A program made the translations under genes and the position numbers. A stretch of 64,000 nt of DNA from Ixodes scapularis (Eukaryota; Arthropoda; Arachnida; Ixodida; Ixodidae): the NCBI RefSeq assembly GCF_016920785.2, contig NW_024609880.1:49128296-49192295 (forward strand), read 5' to 3'. The notes beneath the pieces were generated by a model. That model was not told the origin of the DNA, ran no database searches, and saw only the letters and a program-made list of their open reading frames with translations. Shown in pieces: positions 1-12,197 of this stretch. Position 1 is the stretch's first letter; every line of letters begins with the position of its first letter.

Positions 1-3000
1 GCGGACGAGCACGCCGTATCAGCGCCTCCCGGTTGCAAGAAGTCGATAACACTATTATTCCGCGTTTTCATATCTAGCGATATGAAGCAAGAAAGTCAGA
101 TCTGCGGAAGAATTCCGAACAAGTATTCGAAAAACTACCCGACAATACATATGCGATATTTTTGGAAAGTTGTTTGCAGATTGGCGAGTGTGTCGAGTAA
201 ACTACAACAAAAAGGATCCATATTTTGTGTTGCCTAAATTGGGCTTTCATGAACTCCACAACCATCGTATCGCTACACTGCCTCCGCTGAAGTCATCAGG
301 AGTGAAATATTCTCTTTGGTATGACCACTCGCTGTGCTGATGTCTGGCTTCCTTTTTCTTGGGATTTTTCTTGAAATTGGTAAAACTGAAAAACTCCGAA
401 CTGAAATTTTTGAATTAAATGAAACCCCAGGTTAACTGGAAAAATTGCTTTATTTCTGTTGACCCCGAAAACAAACCGCCCTTTTCCGCGAGGCTGCTTC
501 CTTCTGCTGCAATTATTGTTTCTGCATGGGCCACTTAGTGATAACTGGCGCGAATAGCATTGTGTGTTGTAAAAACGCGATAGATGTGCAATAGCTTTTA
601 CGACGTAAGCCCTGATAAACCCTGATTTCTGGTCGACACCAGAAATAGATACCGAAAACAGAGAACTTTGAAAAAATGAACACCCAAAGACACCCTTAAA
701 TTTAAAAAAAGAATACACAAAAATACGGAACCCTACCTATAAGTTATAACGAAATCTAAAAGCTGCACCAACATATACCAAATCCAGCTTATAATTAGGA
801 TTCTGCGTTTTCGGAGTTTATTTCTGCTTAAAATCGCGGAGTGTTGTTTAGTGCTTATTTTTTACCATAAATTCGGAGTTCTTTGGAGCTTTCTTTCATC
901 GTGCAGAGTTTTTCGGCTTTTTCGGTGAAGTGAACGAAAGGTTGAAAACAGCAGTTTGTGAATTTAGTAAAAGTATCCTTTTGAATGAGTAACGTGTTCG
1001 ACGATTCCCCTTTTTTAAAATAGAAGCTAAACGGAAGTTCTTTGTGATCATACAAACGAAAGTTGATACTGCGAGGGCCTGAAAAAGGCCTGCAGTTTTT
1101 CAAATAAATAAATAAATATTAGATATAGAGAAGTAGAGCAAAACTTGTTCGAAGATCCCTGGAAAATATTAAGACCAGTAGTATTCATAGCAGTTGGCGG
1201 TCCTGAAAAATCTGAGTTTTTTGGGTAAATATAAATATTAAAATATTTTACCGGAAGTATTTTTCCGATTTTATCGAATTTGTCCGAAAACACAGAAGCA
1301 TACTTATAGTACTCACGTCCGCCCCAGAAACCGGAATACGCCTAATATATTTAGAAGTCTTTATTAAGTAAATGGAGGAAGGATCTCCACGGTGACGATA
1401 AAAATAAAAAGCCGGTTTAATTATGCGAACTGTGTTAAAATAGAAGGAAATAATGAATTATTTATTTTGGAGGTATTGTTGAACTGTACCCGACCGTCAT
1501 CTCGATCCTTTCAGTGCGAGCGCTCTCTCCTTCCTCTTTCTTAGTTTCTTCCGTGTCTATTTAGTCTTCGGAAGCTTGCACCTTCTTTTTCTTAGTCTAC
1601 AATACTTAATGATATCACCAAACGTACAGAATTACGCATTCAGAACCCGTCTAAAACTGTACCGCGCTATTCATATAGTCTCATTATCGATTTATTAGCG
1701 TGTCAGATCTTAGGCAATGTAAGTTCATTCATCCTCTCCAGACTCGTCGACTAATCTCGCTCTTTTGCTTACTTCATCGGTTCCTTCAAAACTTCGGTCA
1801 GTCCAGTTCACCTCTTTTGGAACCACTGCCAAGCGGGGCAATGCCAGCTCCAACGGCAAGGCTAAGTCCGTCCTGATATTTTTATAGCGTTGCTCCCCCC
1901 CCCTCCTCTCTTTGTCTGTCTCTCTCTCTCTCTGCCTCTCTTTCTTTCTATTTTATTAAGAACCACCGGATTCTTTTCGTAAAAAGCAGCGAAAGCTTCC
2001 AGCGAATATTTCGTTCAGCGTCCATCCTTTTAAAACCTCAGCACTTCCTCGTGCCATCCAGAATTCAAACGATCTTTCCGACAACAATTGACACCATATC
2101 AGATCGCAAAAAGTTGCGCGGTGCACTGGTTAACAGTTTCTTTCCACCAGGCTGGCACTCAACAAACTGCGTTTTTTCCTCTGTTGTTGAGCTATTGTAA
2201 CCCTTACATAGTGTTCTTGCTCCCAAGGGCTTACTTATCAAAGCACGTTTATTCCGATTATCACAAAACGTTCGTCTGCCGTCGAAGGAATATTCTAAAC
2301 TGTATCTTTGTTTTTTGTGTGTCACTATTGGGCTTATTCACATGTCATCACTTTTTACATTAGTGCTACACACCTCTTCCGCGGCAGACGTTTTCAGCGC
2401 TCAAGAATAAATAAAGTTGTGGCTACGCTTTCCGTGAGAAAGTCAGGAAATGCATGAAATACATTTGTTTATTGTTCATTTTTGTTTATTTATTACCTAC
2501 AGTTCGCCCTTGGGGCATTATTATTTTTGTTTATTTATTACCTACAGTTCGCCTTGGGGTATTAATATTTAAATAGCGGGGAGAAGTTCGCACAAATATG
2601 TGGTCGAGGACTCGAGATTGCCTTTTCGAGTAACCAGACACTTCGTTTGTTTAGACGTTCGCTCGCTATGTAATACCTCACCTCAGCTTTCAGGCCCACG
2701 TGACAAACTCCCACAATTCAGCTCAAAACGGCGTTATGACCATATCAGGAGTTCTTAGTACTTATCAGAAATTTGCACACGCCACCACGTTTTTGGAGCA
2801 TGACATAAGAGCAGTAGTGAGGACTGCTGCACCCAGATTGTGAAGATTATTCACATTTCAAGAAACAGGCTGCTGCGCATGTGCGTTGTATATAATCAAA
2901 AACACGTTTGTGTGGAAAAATACAAATGTTGTTCTGTCAACAACATGAATGATATTGCCTTTTTCACTTCCGCATAATTCCAGCGTAACTTTCTGATACT

Positions 3001-3440
3001 CCTATCAGAAAGGTAGTTCCAAAAGTGCAATGCAACGCCGTTCTTATTCTAATGCGTGAGTACTACTCCGCTGACACAGCGGCCACCGAGCAAGATTGGT
3101 TCCTGCTAGTAAGAAGAGGAAATCGGAGGATTTTGGAACGATTTTATAACTCCACAGTAAATTCAGCTGAAACGAGCGGAACTCCCGAATCTTTGATTTT
3201 GTCCAAACGCCGAGGTCTAGTATAAAAACTTATTCGAGTAAATATGCGATATATTCCTGAAGTATGCAATTCTTTGGTCCTATTCCGTTAATTGCTTTAA
3301 ACAGACACAGTCGTTAAAATTTGATCATATCGCATGACCTCACTACAATGATTAGAGCCTGTGTTCCTCAAGGCCTTCAAATACTCTAACAAAAACGTCG
3401 TGAGCTTATGTTAATGTCTGCCCTCACACATCATAAAGTT
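1..3440. other. AT-rich intergenic region, no recognisable gene
   Basis: Only short open frames occur, none with a recognisable domain, and stops are dense in all frames. A CT-rich microsatellite lies near 1,900-1,950. Sequence around 780-830 shares a 'tgcgttttcgg' plus 'gtttattt' block with the palindrome arms near 16,770 and 28,600-28,810, so it may be a dispersed repeat fragment. I see no promoter or RNA gene that I can support. Confidence 0.5.
2479..2569. repeat. Tandem duplication of a 46-bp unit
   Basis: Two adjacent copies of a unit running from a TTTATTTATT run to 'cttggggcatta', with a period of 46 bp. The T/A tetranucleotide tail is the kind of sequence found at the 3' end of LINE copies, so this may be a retroposon tail. 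That origin is a guess. Confidence 0.7.
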
Positions 3441-3900
3441 AAAAAACCTTCTCAGTTTTCACGTCGGTCGGTCTGTCGAGGGGGTGGTGGTTGCAACCAC
3501 ATAAGATATCGCACCTTCGGTGGTCGCACGGACACGTGATCATGATCATAAGGGATCACCTGTCCATCGTCACTGAGGTCACGTGACCATAGTCCGTGGG
3601 GTCCCGTCCACCACGTGACCACATAAGAAATAGCGCACCTTTGATGGCTACACATGGTCGCCTGACTGAGTCGGAAGCAACCTGACAATACTGATAATAG
3701 CGCACTTTTGCTGGCCACATGTTCATGCGTAAGCGTCGTTTGTTTTTGGGGGGGGGGGGGGTCACGTGACCATGGCCCATCGGTGTTCGTCCACCACGTA
3801 GCCACACTGGAAATAACGAACCCGCTGGTCGCACGGTCAAATGCCCATGATCCGTGGGGTCACGCGTGACCGTCGACCACTACGTGATCCCCCCGCAGTA
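3440..3900. repeat. Degenerate repeat with CACGTG cores
   Basis: Imperfect repeats of a block containing 'gtcacgtgacca', 'ccgtggggtc' and 'agcgcacctttg...ggcc' recur at irregular spacing from about 3,508 to 3,890. A run of 11 or more G lies near 3,750. The CACGTG palindromes come from the repeat and need not be regulatory E-boxes. Related 'GGTCACGTGACCTC' motifs recur at 59,880-60,000. Confidence 0.6.
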
Positions 3901-5289
3901 CCCTTCCGGAGCATCTTCAGAATTCCAAAAAAGCACTCACGGAAGAAGCCATATAAAGGACCTGACGGAAGTCGACAAAGATTCATGGAGGTTCCATAAC
4001 AGTTCCAGACCCCTTTAACGAAGAAGCGTTTACGCCATAAAAGACGGTGCAAAATGCTGCGAGTTCCATGAGAATCTCCTACACGATTTGGTTTATAATT
4101 TCTTATTTATAGCTATATCTAATTTTTCTCTTCAATGAACCGCAGCAAACGTTACGATTCATCCCAGCCAACCCAGCCCGGTGAGCGTGCCACATGACTT
4201 TACATTTTTCGCACTGCTGCGCAATACCGTCTGATCACGTGGCGCACTCTCTGTGTTGGTTTGGTTCCGAGGTTCGTGAAGTACCTTTCTGTTCATTTGT
4301 GACTGAGACAGAGTAATACCCGTTTCTTTCTCAATGCTCTTTATTCCAGGGCTAACATAATTTTCTACAGCAGTACGCTTCCGGCCACCGCTTTATTGAA
4401 CAAAGACTGAGGGTCTGGCTACTTTGTTAGGAAAGGGGAGATCAAAGTTAGTGTTAAAGAAAAAACATAGCTTAGCTTATCACTTCGCGTCCGCATACAC
4501 GATGCACGCACGCGCGCACGTTGCGCTTTTAGAATTGCTTTGAAGGCTCGTTGGGCGTTGTCGTGTTGTCCATGGGCCAAGCAGTTTGGCGAGTCTGAAA
4601 GGTTTCAGTGTTCATCCGCTCAGATGTTGTTTCTATGATATCTCCTCGAACCTTGGTCTCTCTCTACTCAAGTGGTTGACGACGTCGAAATATATAATTT
4701 TCATCACTCTACTATATGCTGGTATCATGGCAAATACTTGAAAATAACTCTATTTTGAAAAAAAAAAAAACGCTTCAAAGTGGACCTGGTTTTTCAGTAC
4801 TGACGGTTTCGCCCTACTTTTCAAATTTGAGCACACGCGCCTTCACAGGGAACTTTTGGAGCACGGCTCATGCACCCATTCTGGGCGCAATATATAATTT
4901 TCATCCCTCTACTACATGCTAGTGCCATGGCAAATACTTGGAAATAAATCTGTCTTGAGAAAAACTGCTCCGAAGTGGACCTGGTTTTTCCGTTTCGACG
5001 GTTTCGTCCCATTTTTAAAGTTTGAGCACCCGCGCCTTCACAGGGAACTTTTGGAGCACGGCTCATGCACCCATTCTGGGCGAAATATATAATTTTTATC
5101 CCTCTACTACATGCTAGTGCCATGGCAAATACTTGGAAATAAATCTGTCTTGAGCAAAACCGCTCCGAAGTGGACCTGGTTTTTTCGTTTCGACGGTTTC
5201 GTCCCATTTTTAAAGTTTGAGCACCCGCGCCTTCACAGGGAACTTTTGGAGCACGGCTCATGCACCCATTCTGGGCGAAATATATAATT

Positions 5290-8030
5290 TTTATCCCTCT
5301 ACTACATGCTAGTGCCAGGGAAAATATTTGGAAATAAATCTGTCTTGAGAAAAACCGCTCCGAAGTGGACCTGGTTTTTCCGTTTCGACGGTTTCGTCCC
5401 ATTTTTAAAGTTTGAGCACCCGCGCCTTCACAGGGAACTTTTGGAGCACGGCTCATGCACCCATTCTGGGCGAAATATATAATTTTCATCCCTCTACTAA
5501 ATGCTAGTGCCATGGCAAATACTTGGAAATAAATCTGTCTTGAGCAAAACCGCTCCGAAGTGGACCTGGTTTTTTCGTTTCGACGGTTTCGTCCCATTTT
5601 TAAAGTTTGAGCACCCGCGCCTTCACAGGGAACTTTTGGAGCACGGCTCATGCACCCATTCTGGGCGAAATATATAATTTTTATCCCTCTACTACATGCT
5701 AGTGCCATGGAAAATATTTGGAAATAAATCTGTCTTGAGAAAAACCGCTCCGAAGTGGACCTGGTTTTTCCGTTTCGACGGTTTCGTCCCATTTTTAAAG
5801 TTTGAGCACCCGCGCCTTCACAGGGAACTTTTGGAGCACGGCTCATGCACCCATTCTGGGCGAAATATATAATTTTCATCCCTCTACTACATGCTAGTGC
5901 CATGGCAAATACTTGGAAATAAATCTGTCTTGAGCAAAACCGCTCCGAAGTGGACCTGGTTTTTTCGTTTCGACGGTTTCGTCCCATTTTTAAAGTTTGA
6001 GCACCCGCGCCTTCACAGGGAACTTTTGGAGCACGGCTCATGCACCCATTCTGGGCGAAATATATAATTTTTATCCCTCTACTACATGCTAGTGCCATGG
6101 AAAATATTTGGAAATAAATCTGTCTTGAGCAAAACCGCTCCGAAGTGGACCTGGTTTTTCCGTTTCGACGGTTTCGTCCCATTTTTAAAGTTTGAGCACC
6201 CGCGCCTTCACAGGGAACTTTTGGAGCACGGCTCATGCACCCATTCTGGGCGAAATATATAATTTTCATCCCTCTACTACATGCTAGTGCCATGGCAAAT
6301 ACTTGGAAATAAATCTGTCTTGAGCAAAACCGCTCCGAAGTGGACCTGGTTTTTCCGTTTCGACGGTTTCGATCCATTTTTAAAGTTTGAGCACCCGCGC
6401 CTTCACAGGGAACTTTTGGAGCACGGCTCATGCACCCATTCTGGGCGAAATATATAATTTTCATCCCTCTACTACATGCTAGTGCCATGGAAAATACTTG
6501 GAAATAAATCTGTCTTGAGCAAAACCGCTCCGAAGTGGACCTGGTTTTTCCGTTTCGACGGTTTCGTCCCATTTTTAAAGTTTGAGCACCCGCGCCTTCA
6601 CAGGGAACTTTTGGAGCACGGCTCATGCACCCATTCTGGGCGAAATATATAATTTTCATCCCTCTACTACATGCTAGTGCCATGGCAAATACTTGGAAAT
6701 AAATCTGTCTTGAGCAAAACCGCTCCGAAGTGGACCTGGTTTTTTCGTTTCGACGGTTTCGTCCCATTTTTAAAGTTTGAGCACCCGCGCCTTCACAGGG
6801 AACTTTTGGAGCACGGCTCATGCACCCATTCTGGGCGAAATATATAATTTTCATCCCTCTACTACATGCTAGTGCCATGGCAAATACTTGGAAATAAATC
6901 TGTCTTGAGAAAAACTGCTCCGAAGTGGACCTGGTTTTTCCGTTTCGACGGTTTCGTCCCATTTTTAAAGTTTGAGCACCCGCGCCTTCAGAGGGAACTT
7001 TTGGAGCACGGCTCATGCACCCATTCTGGGCGAAATATATAATTTTCATCCCTCTACTACATGCTAGTGCCATGGCAAATACTTGGAAATAAATCTGTCT
7101 TGAGCAAAACCGCTCCGAAGTGGACCTGGTTTTTTCGTTTCGACGGTTTCGTCCCATTTTTAAAGTTTGAGCACCCGCGCCTTCACAGGGAACTTTTGGA
7201 GCACGGCTCATGCACCCATTCTGGGCGAAATATATAATTTTTATCCCTCTACTACATGCTAGTGCCATGGAAAATATTTGGAAATAAATCTGTCTTGAGA
7301 AAAACCGCTCCGAAGTGGACCTGGTTTTTCCGTTTCGACGGTTTCGTCCCATTTTTAAAGTTTGAGCACCCGCGCCTTCACAGGGAACTTTTGGAGCACG
7401 GCTCATGCACCCATTCTGGGCGAAATATATAATTTTCATCCCTCTACTACATGCTAGTGCCATGGCAAATACTTGGAAATAAATCTGTCTTGAGCAAAAC
7501 CGCTCCGAAGTGGACCTGGTTTTTTCGTTTCGACGGTTTCGTCCCATTTTTAAAGTTTGAGCACCCGCGCCTTCACAGGGAACTTTTGGAGCACGGCTCA
7601 TGCACCCATTCTGGGCGAAATATATAATTTTTATCCCTCTACTACATGCTAGTGCCATGGAAAATATTTGGAAATAAATCTGTCTTGAGAAAAACCGCTC
7701 CGAAGTGGACCTGGTTTTTCCGTTTCGACGGTTTCGTCCCATTTTTAAAGTTTGAGCACCCGCGCCTTCACAGGGAACTTTTGGAGCACGGCTCATGCAC
7801 CCATTCTGGGCGAAATATATAATTTTCATCCCTCTACTACATGCTAGTGCCATGGAAAATACTTGGAAATAAATCTGTCTTGAGAAAAACCGCTCCGAAG
7901 TGGACCTGGTTTTTCCGTTTCGACGGTTTCGTCCCATTTTTAAAGTTTGAGCACCCGCGCCTTCACAGGGAACTTTTGGAGCACGGCTCATGCACCCATT
8001 CTGGGCGAAATATATAATTTTCATCCCTCT
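5290..8030. repeat. 390-bp dimeric higher-order pattern within the satellite
   Basis: Units carrying 'aaaatatttgg' preceded by 'ttatccctc' largely alternate with units carrying 'caaatacttgg' preceded by 'tcatccctc' (units near 5,297, 5,492, 5,687, 5,882, 6,077, 6,272, then 7,247, 7,442, 7,637). This gives a 390-bp dimer that is broken in places. Confidence 0.75.
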
Positions 8031-9204
8031 ACTACATGCTAGTGCCATGGCAAATACTTGGAAATAAATCTGTCTTGAGCAAAACCGCTCCGAAGTGGAC
8101 CTGGTTTTTCCGTTTCGACGGTTTCGACCCATTTTTAAAGTTTGAGCACCCGCGCCTTCACAGGGAACTTTTGGAGCACAGCTCATGCACCCATTCTGGG
8201 CGAAATATATAATTTTCATTTGTCTACTACATGCTAGTGCCATGGCAAATACTTGGAAATAAATCTGTCTTGAGAAAAACCGCTCCGAAGTGGACCTGGT
8301 TTATGCGTTTCGACGGTTTCGACCCATTTTTAAAGTTTGTGCACCCGCGCCTTCACAGGGAACTTTTGGAGCACAGCTCATGCACCCATTCTGGGCGAAA
8401 TATATAACTTTCATCACTCTACTACATGCTAGTGCCATGGCAAATACTTGGAAATAAATCTGTCTTGAGAAAAACCGCTCCGAAGTGGACCTGGTTTTTC
8501 CGTTTCGACGGTTTCGACCCATTTTTAAAGTTTGAGCACCCGCGCCTTCACAGGGAACTTTTGGAGCACGGCTCATGCACCCATTCTGGGCGAAATATAT
8601 AATTTTCATCCCTCTACTACATGCTAGTGCCATGGCAAATACTTGGAAATAAATCTGTCTTGAGCAAAACCGCTCCGAAGTGGACCTGGTTTTTCCGTTT
8701 CGACGGTTTCGATCCATTTTTAAAGTTTGAGCACCCGCGCCTTCACAGGGAACTTTTGGAGCACGGCTCATGCACCCATTCTGGGCGAAATATATAATTT
8801 TCATCCCTCTACTACATGCTAGTGCAATGGCAAATGCTTGGAAATAAATCTGTCTTGAGCAAAACCGCTCCGAAGTGGACCTGCTTTTTCCGTTTCGACG
8901 GTTTCAACCCATTTTTAAAGTTTGAGCACCCGCGCCTTCACAGGGAACGTTTGGAGCACGGCTCATGCACCCATTCTGGGCGAAGTATATAACTTTCATC
9001 CCTCTACTACATGCTAGTGCCATGGCAAATACTTGGAAATAAATCTGTCTTGAGAAAAACCGCTCCGAAGTGGACCTGGTTTTTCCGTTTCGACGGTTTC
9101 GACCCATTTTTAAAGTTTGAGCACCCGCGCCTTCACAGGGAACTTTTGGAGCACGGCTCATGCACCCATTCTGGGCGAAATATATAATTTTCATCCCTCT
9201 ACTA

Positions 9205-10620
9205 CATGCTAGTGCAATGGCAAATACTTGGAAATAAATCTGTCTTGAGCAAAACCGCTCCGAAGTGGACCTGGTTTTTCCGTTTCGACGGTTTCGATCC
9301 ATTTTTAAAGTTTGAGCACCCGCGCCTTCACAGGGAACTTTTGGAGCACGGCTCATGCACCCATTCTGGGCGAAATATATAATTTTCATCCCTCTACTAC
9401 ATGCTAGTGCTATGGCAAATACTTGGAAATAAATCTGTCTTGAGAAAAACCGCTCCGAAGTGGACCTGGTTTTTCCGTTTCGACGGTTTCGTCCCATTTT
9501 TAAAGTTTGAGCACCCGCGCCTTCACAGGGAACTTTTGGAGCACGGCTCATGCACCCATTTTGGGCGAAATATATCATTTGCATCCCTCTACTACATGCT
9601 AGTGCCATGGCAAATACTTGGAAATAAATCTGTCTTGAGAAAAACCGCTCCGAAGTGGACCTGGTTTTTCCGTTTCGATGGTTTCGACCCATTTTTAAAG
9701 TTTGAGCACCCGCGCCTTCACAGGGAACTTTTGGAGCACGGCTCATGCACCCATTCTGGGCGAAATATATAATTTTCATCCCTCTACTACATGCTAGTGC
9801 AATGGCAAATACTTGGAAATAAATCTGTCTTGAGCAAAACCGCTCCGAAGTGGACCTGGTTTTTCCGTTTCGACGGTTTCGATCCATTTTTAAAGTTTGA
9901 GCACCCGCGCCTTCACAGGGAACTTTTGGAGCACGGCTCATGCACCCATTCTGGGCGAAATATATAATTTTCATCCCTCTACAACATGCTAGTGCTATGG
10001 CAAATACTTGGAAATAAATCTGTCTTGAGAAAAACCGCTCCGAAGTGGACCTGGTTTTTCCGTTTCGACGGTTTCGTCCCATTTTTAAAGTTTGAGCACC
10101 CGCGCCTTCACAGGGAACTTTTGGAGCACGGCTCATGCACCCATTTTGGGCGAAATATATCATTTGCATCCCTCTACTACATGCTGGTGCCATGGCAAAT
10201 ACTTGGAAATAAATCTGTCTTGAGAAAAACCGCTCCGAAGTGGACCTGGTTTTTCCGTTTTGACGGTTTCGTCCCATTTTTAAAGTTTGAGCACCCGCGC
10301 CTTCACAGGGAACTTTTGTAGCACGGCTCATGCACCCATTCTGGGCGAAATATATAATTTTCATCCCTCTACTACATGCTAGTGCCATGGCAAATACTTG
10401 GAAATAAATCTGTCTTGAGAAAAACCGCTCTGAAGTGGACCTGGTTTTTCCGTTTCGACGGTTTCGTCCCATTTTTAAAGTTTGAGCACCCGCGCCTTCA
10501 CAGGGAACTTTTGCAGCACGGCTCATGCACCCATTTTGGGCGAAATATATCATTTGGATCCCTCTACTACATGCTGGTGCCATGGCAAATACTTGGAAAT
10601 AAATCTGTCTTGAGAAAAAC
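9205..10620. repeat. 585-bp trimeric higher-order pattern within the satellite
   Basis: In the right part of the array the spacer bases before 'atggcaaatac' cycle through gca, gct and gcc over three units. The rare variant 'atatcatttgcatc' recurs exactly 585 bp apart (about 9,572 and 10,157). The right end therefore amplified with a different register from the left end. Confidence 0.7.
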
Positions 10621-10820
10621 CGCTTCAAACTAGACCTGGTTTTTCCGTTTTGACGGCTTCGTCTAACTTTTCAAATTTGGGCCTGCGCTGATCCACAAGG
10701 AACTTGTTTAGAACATTCGAGTCTTTAACTGGGAAAAATGATAAAATTTAAGTCCATCAAATCAATCACGGTACAACTGCATATTCTTGAAAATAAACCT
10801 CCTCGATGGGAAAGGCGTTC

Positions 10821-11763
10821 GAGCGAGGACGTTACGTAGTTCTCATTTTCCAATGTTCTCCTCGCTGGATCAACCGACATGTTTTTTACTTGATATTTTG
10901 AATTTATGTGCTTGACGTGTCATGAAGAGACCATCAAGTACAGTCAGCTCCCTTGCCAAATAATCACTCAATATTCCCACTTTATTCGCCCGAAATGTAG
11001 CTTCGCCAAGGTCAATAATTTCTTAATGATTAATAACAATATTTCTATACCTTTTCTTAGCCATGATAACATTTCTAAATGAAAAAACAAATAGTTGCTT
11101 TCTTTGTTTGGTAGTTTAGTGATCCCAGCAGCAGAATACAGGAAACGATTCTGAACAGCTGGCTGATCGATTATGCGCCTGGTTCGACAAACTGGTCTCA
11201 GGAACCCGAGCAAATTAGTTTGAGAGAAGACAGAGCGTACACTACGCTTCCTGGATGTTTTTGCCTTGTCGCAGTTATATGGAAAATCTCGTATCTTTCT
11301 GTATTTTTAAGTTAGGGAGGTTTGAAAATCACTTTGTGTGGCACGTTTGGGAGAGCTGCCCCAGAAGGATGTTTTTTCTACGCATTACAAAGTATCATAC
11401 AAATCACGAAACTTTGTCATATGATTGGGGGAGGGTTGTATTTTTAATATAAAATTAAAATTTATTTCACTCACCTAATAATATATTTTAAAAACCGATC
11501 AAACCTGATACCACCCATAGTGGCTATGCATCAAATAATTTACTCGAATGAGGAACCTGCAGTTTATGCGCTGTAATCTTGACTTTTTCGCGGAAGGATT
11601 GGATCGTGTCATAGATTGGACGGGTAGCATGGCAAATCTGAAAAAATGTGATGTTGAGCAAATATTGCCGTATTTCTATATTTAATACATTGCTTCTAAG
11701 GGAGCGTTGCCATAATCCGCCAAGAGATGGCGCTAGCATGCGATGGCACAGATTTCTGGGGAT
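10821..11763. other. Intergenic DNA between the satellite and the inverted duplication
   Basis: AT-rich sequence with only short frames and no recognisable domain. No gene, RNA or element end can be supported. The left arm of the inverted duplication starts at about 11,764. Confidence 0.5.
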
Positions 11764-12153
11764 GGCAGAAATACAAATACAGAAATACTGATAGTGCAAT
11801 ACATTTTCCAAATTTTTTGAGACGCCAACTGAGATAAAGCTTGAAGTTTGAAGTGGATGTTTTCGATGCGGAAATCACTTTCCTGTAGGCTTGGCACTTT
11901 ACCTGGAAGGTAGTGGTTTCGGACGACAAGGAGTCTTCAATGGGTCCCAAAAAACGTTCCATCAAGGGTTGACCGCGGTCCCTTCCATGACATCCTGTCT
12001 GTCTGACGAGGGAATCCTGTTAACCTTGATCACATGATGTCACTGTGGAATGAACTAGTATTCTTTATCTGTACGTGTGGCCTTGAACATTAAACTACCA
12101 CGTTGCTATATGAGAGGACAATACGTCCTTTTGTTTTAGGTTACCTAGTTGAA

Positions 12154-12197
12154 GATCGTGCATGCAGTGTCATTTGGATGACACTGCACGCACGATC
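12154..12197. other. 20-bp-stem hairpin, left arm
   Basis: Two 20-nt half-sites beginning 'gatcgtgc', with one mismatch, flank a 4-nt loop (TTGG). The same hairpin is present in the right arm at 33,387-33,430. Function unknown. Confidence 0.7.

Larger units (their letters stand above)
4690..10680. repeat. 195-bp satellite array, about 30 units
   Basis: A 195-bp unit is tandemly repeated. For example, 'ctactacatgctagtgcc' recurs every 195 bp from about 4,907 to 10,567. Central units are nearly identical. The first unit (4,690-4,890) and the last (10,625-10,820) are diverged, as expected where unequal exchange homogenises the middle of an array. Because 195 is 65 codons, one minus-strand frame stays open across units: 4,821-8,243, 8,301-8,804 and 8,904-10,628. 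It is interrupted only by point stops near 8,290 and 8,905. The 65-residue peptide has no recognised domain, start context or signal peptide, so I treat the open frame as a by-product of unit length, not as a gene. The satellite family was not identified. Confidence 0.95.

Noticed and set aside
4821..8243. 1,140-codon minus-strand frame as a repeat-protein gene
   Set aside because: It is entirely the 195-bp satellite. A unit length divisible by three keeps a chance-open frame open. No start context, signal peptide, domain or splice evidence was seen. Kept as a finding to test, not annotated as a gene.
9401..10633. Plus-strand frames of 85-123 codons in the satellite
   Set aside because: They arise where a rare variant removes the stop normally present once per unit, and are the antisense shadow of the satellite.
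4690..10680. CENP-B-box-like motif in the satellite ('cgtttcgacggtttcgtccc')
   Set aside because: It fails required positions of the NTTCGNNNNANNCGGGN consensus: the central A and the CGGG.
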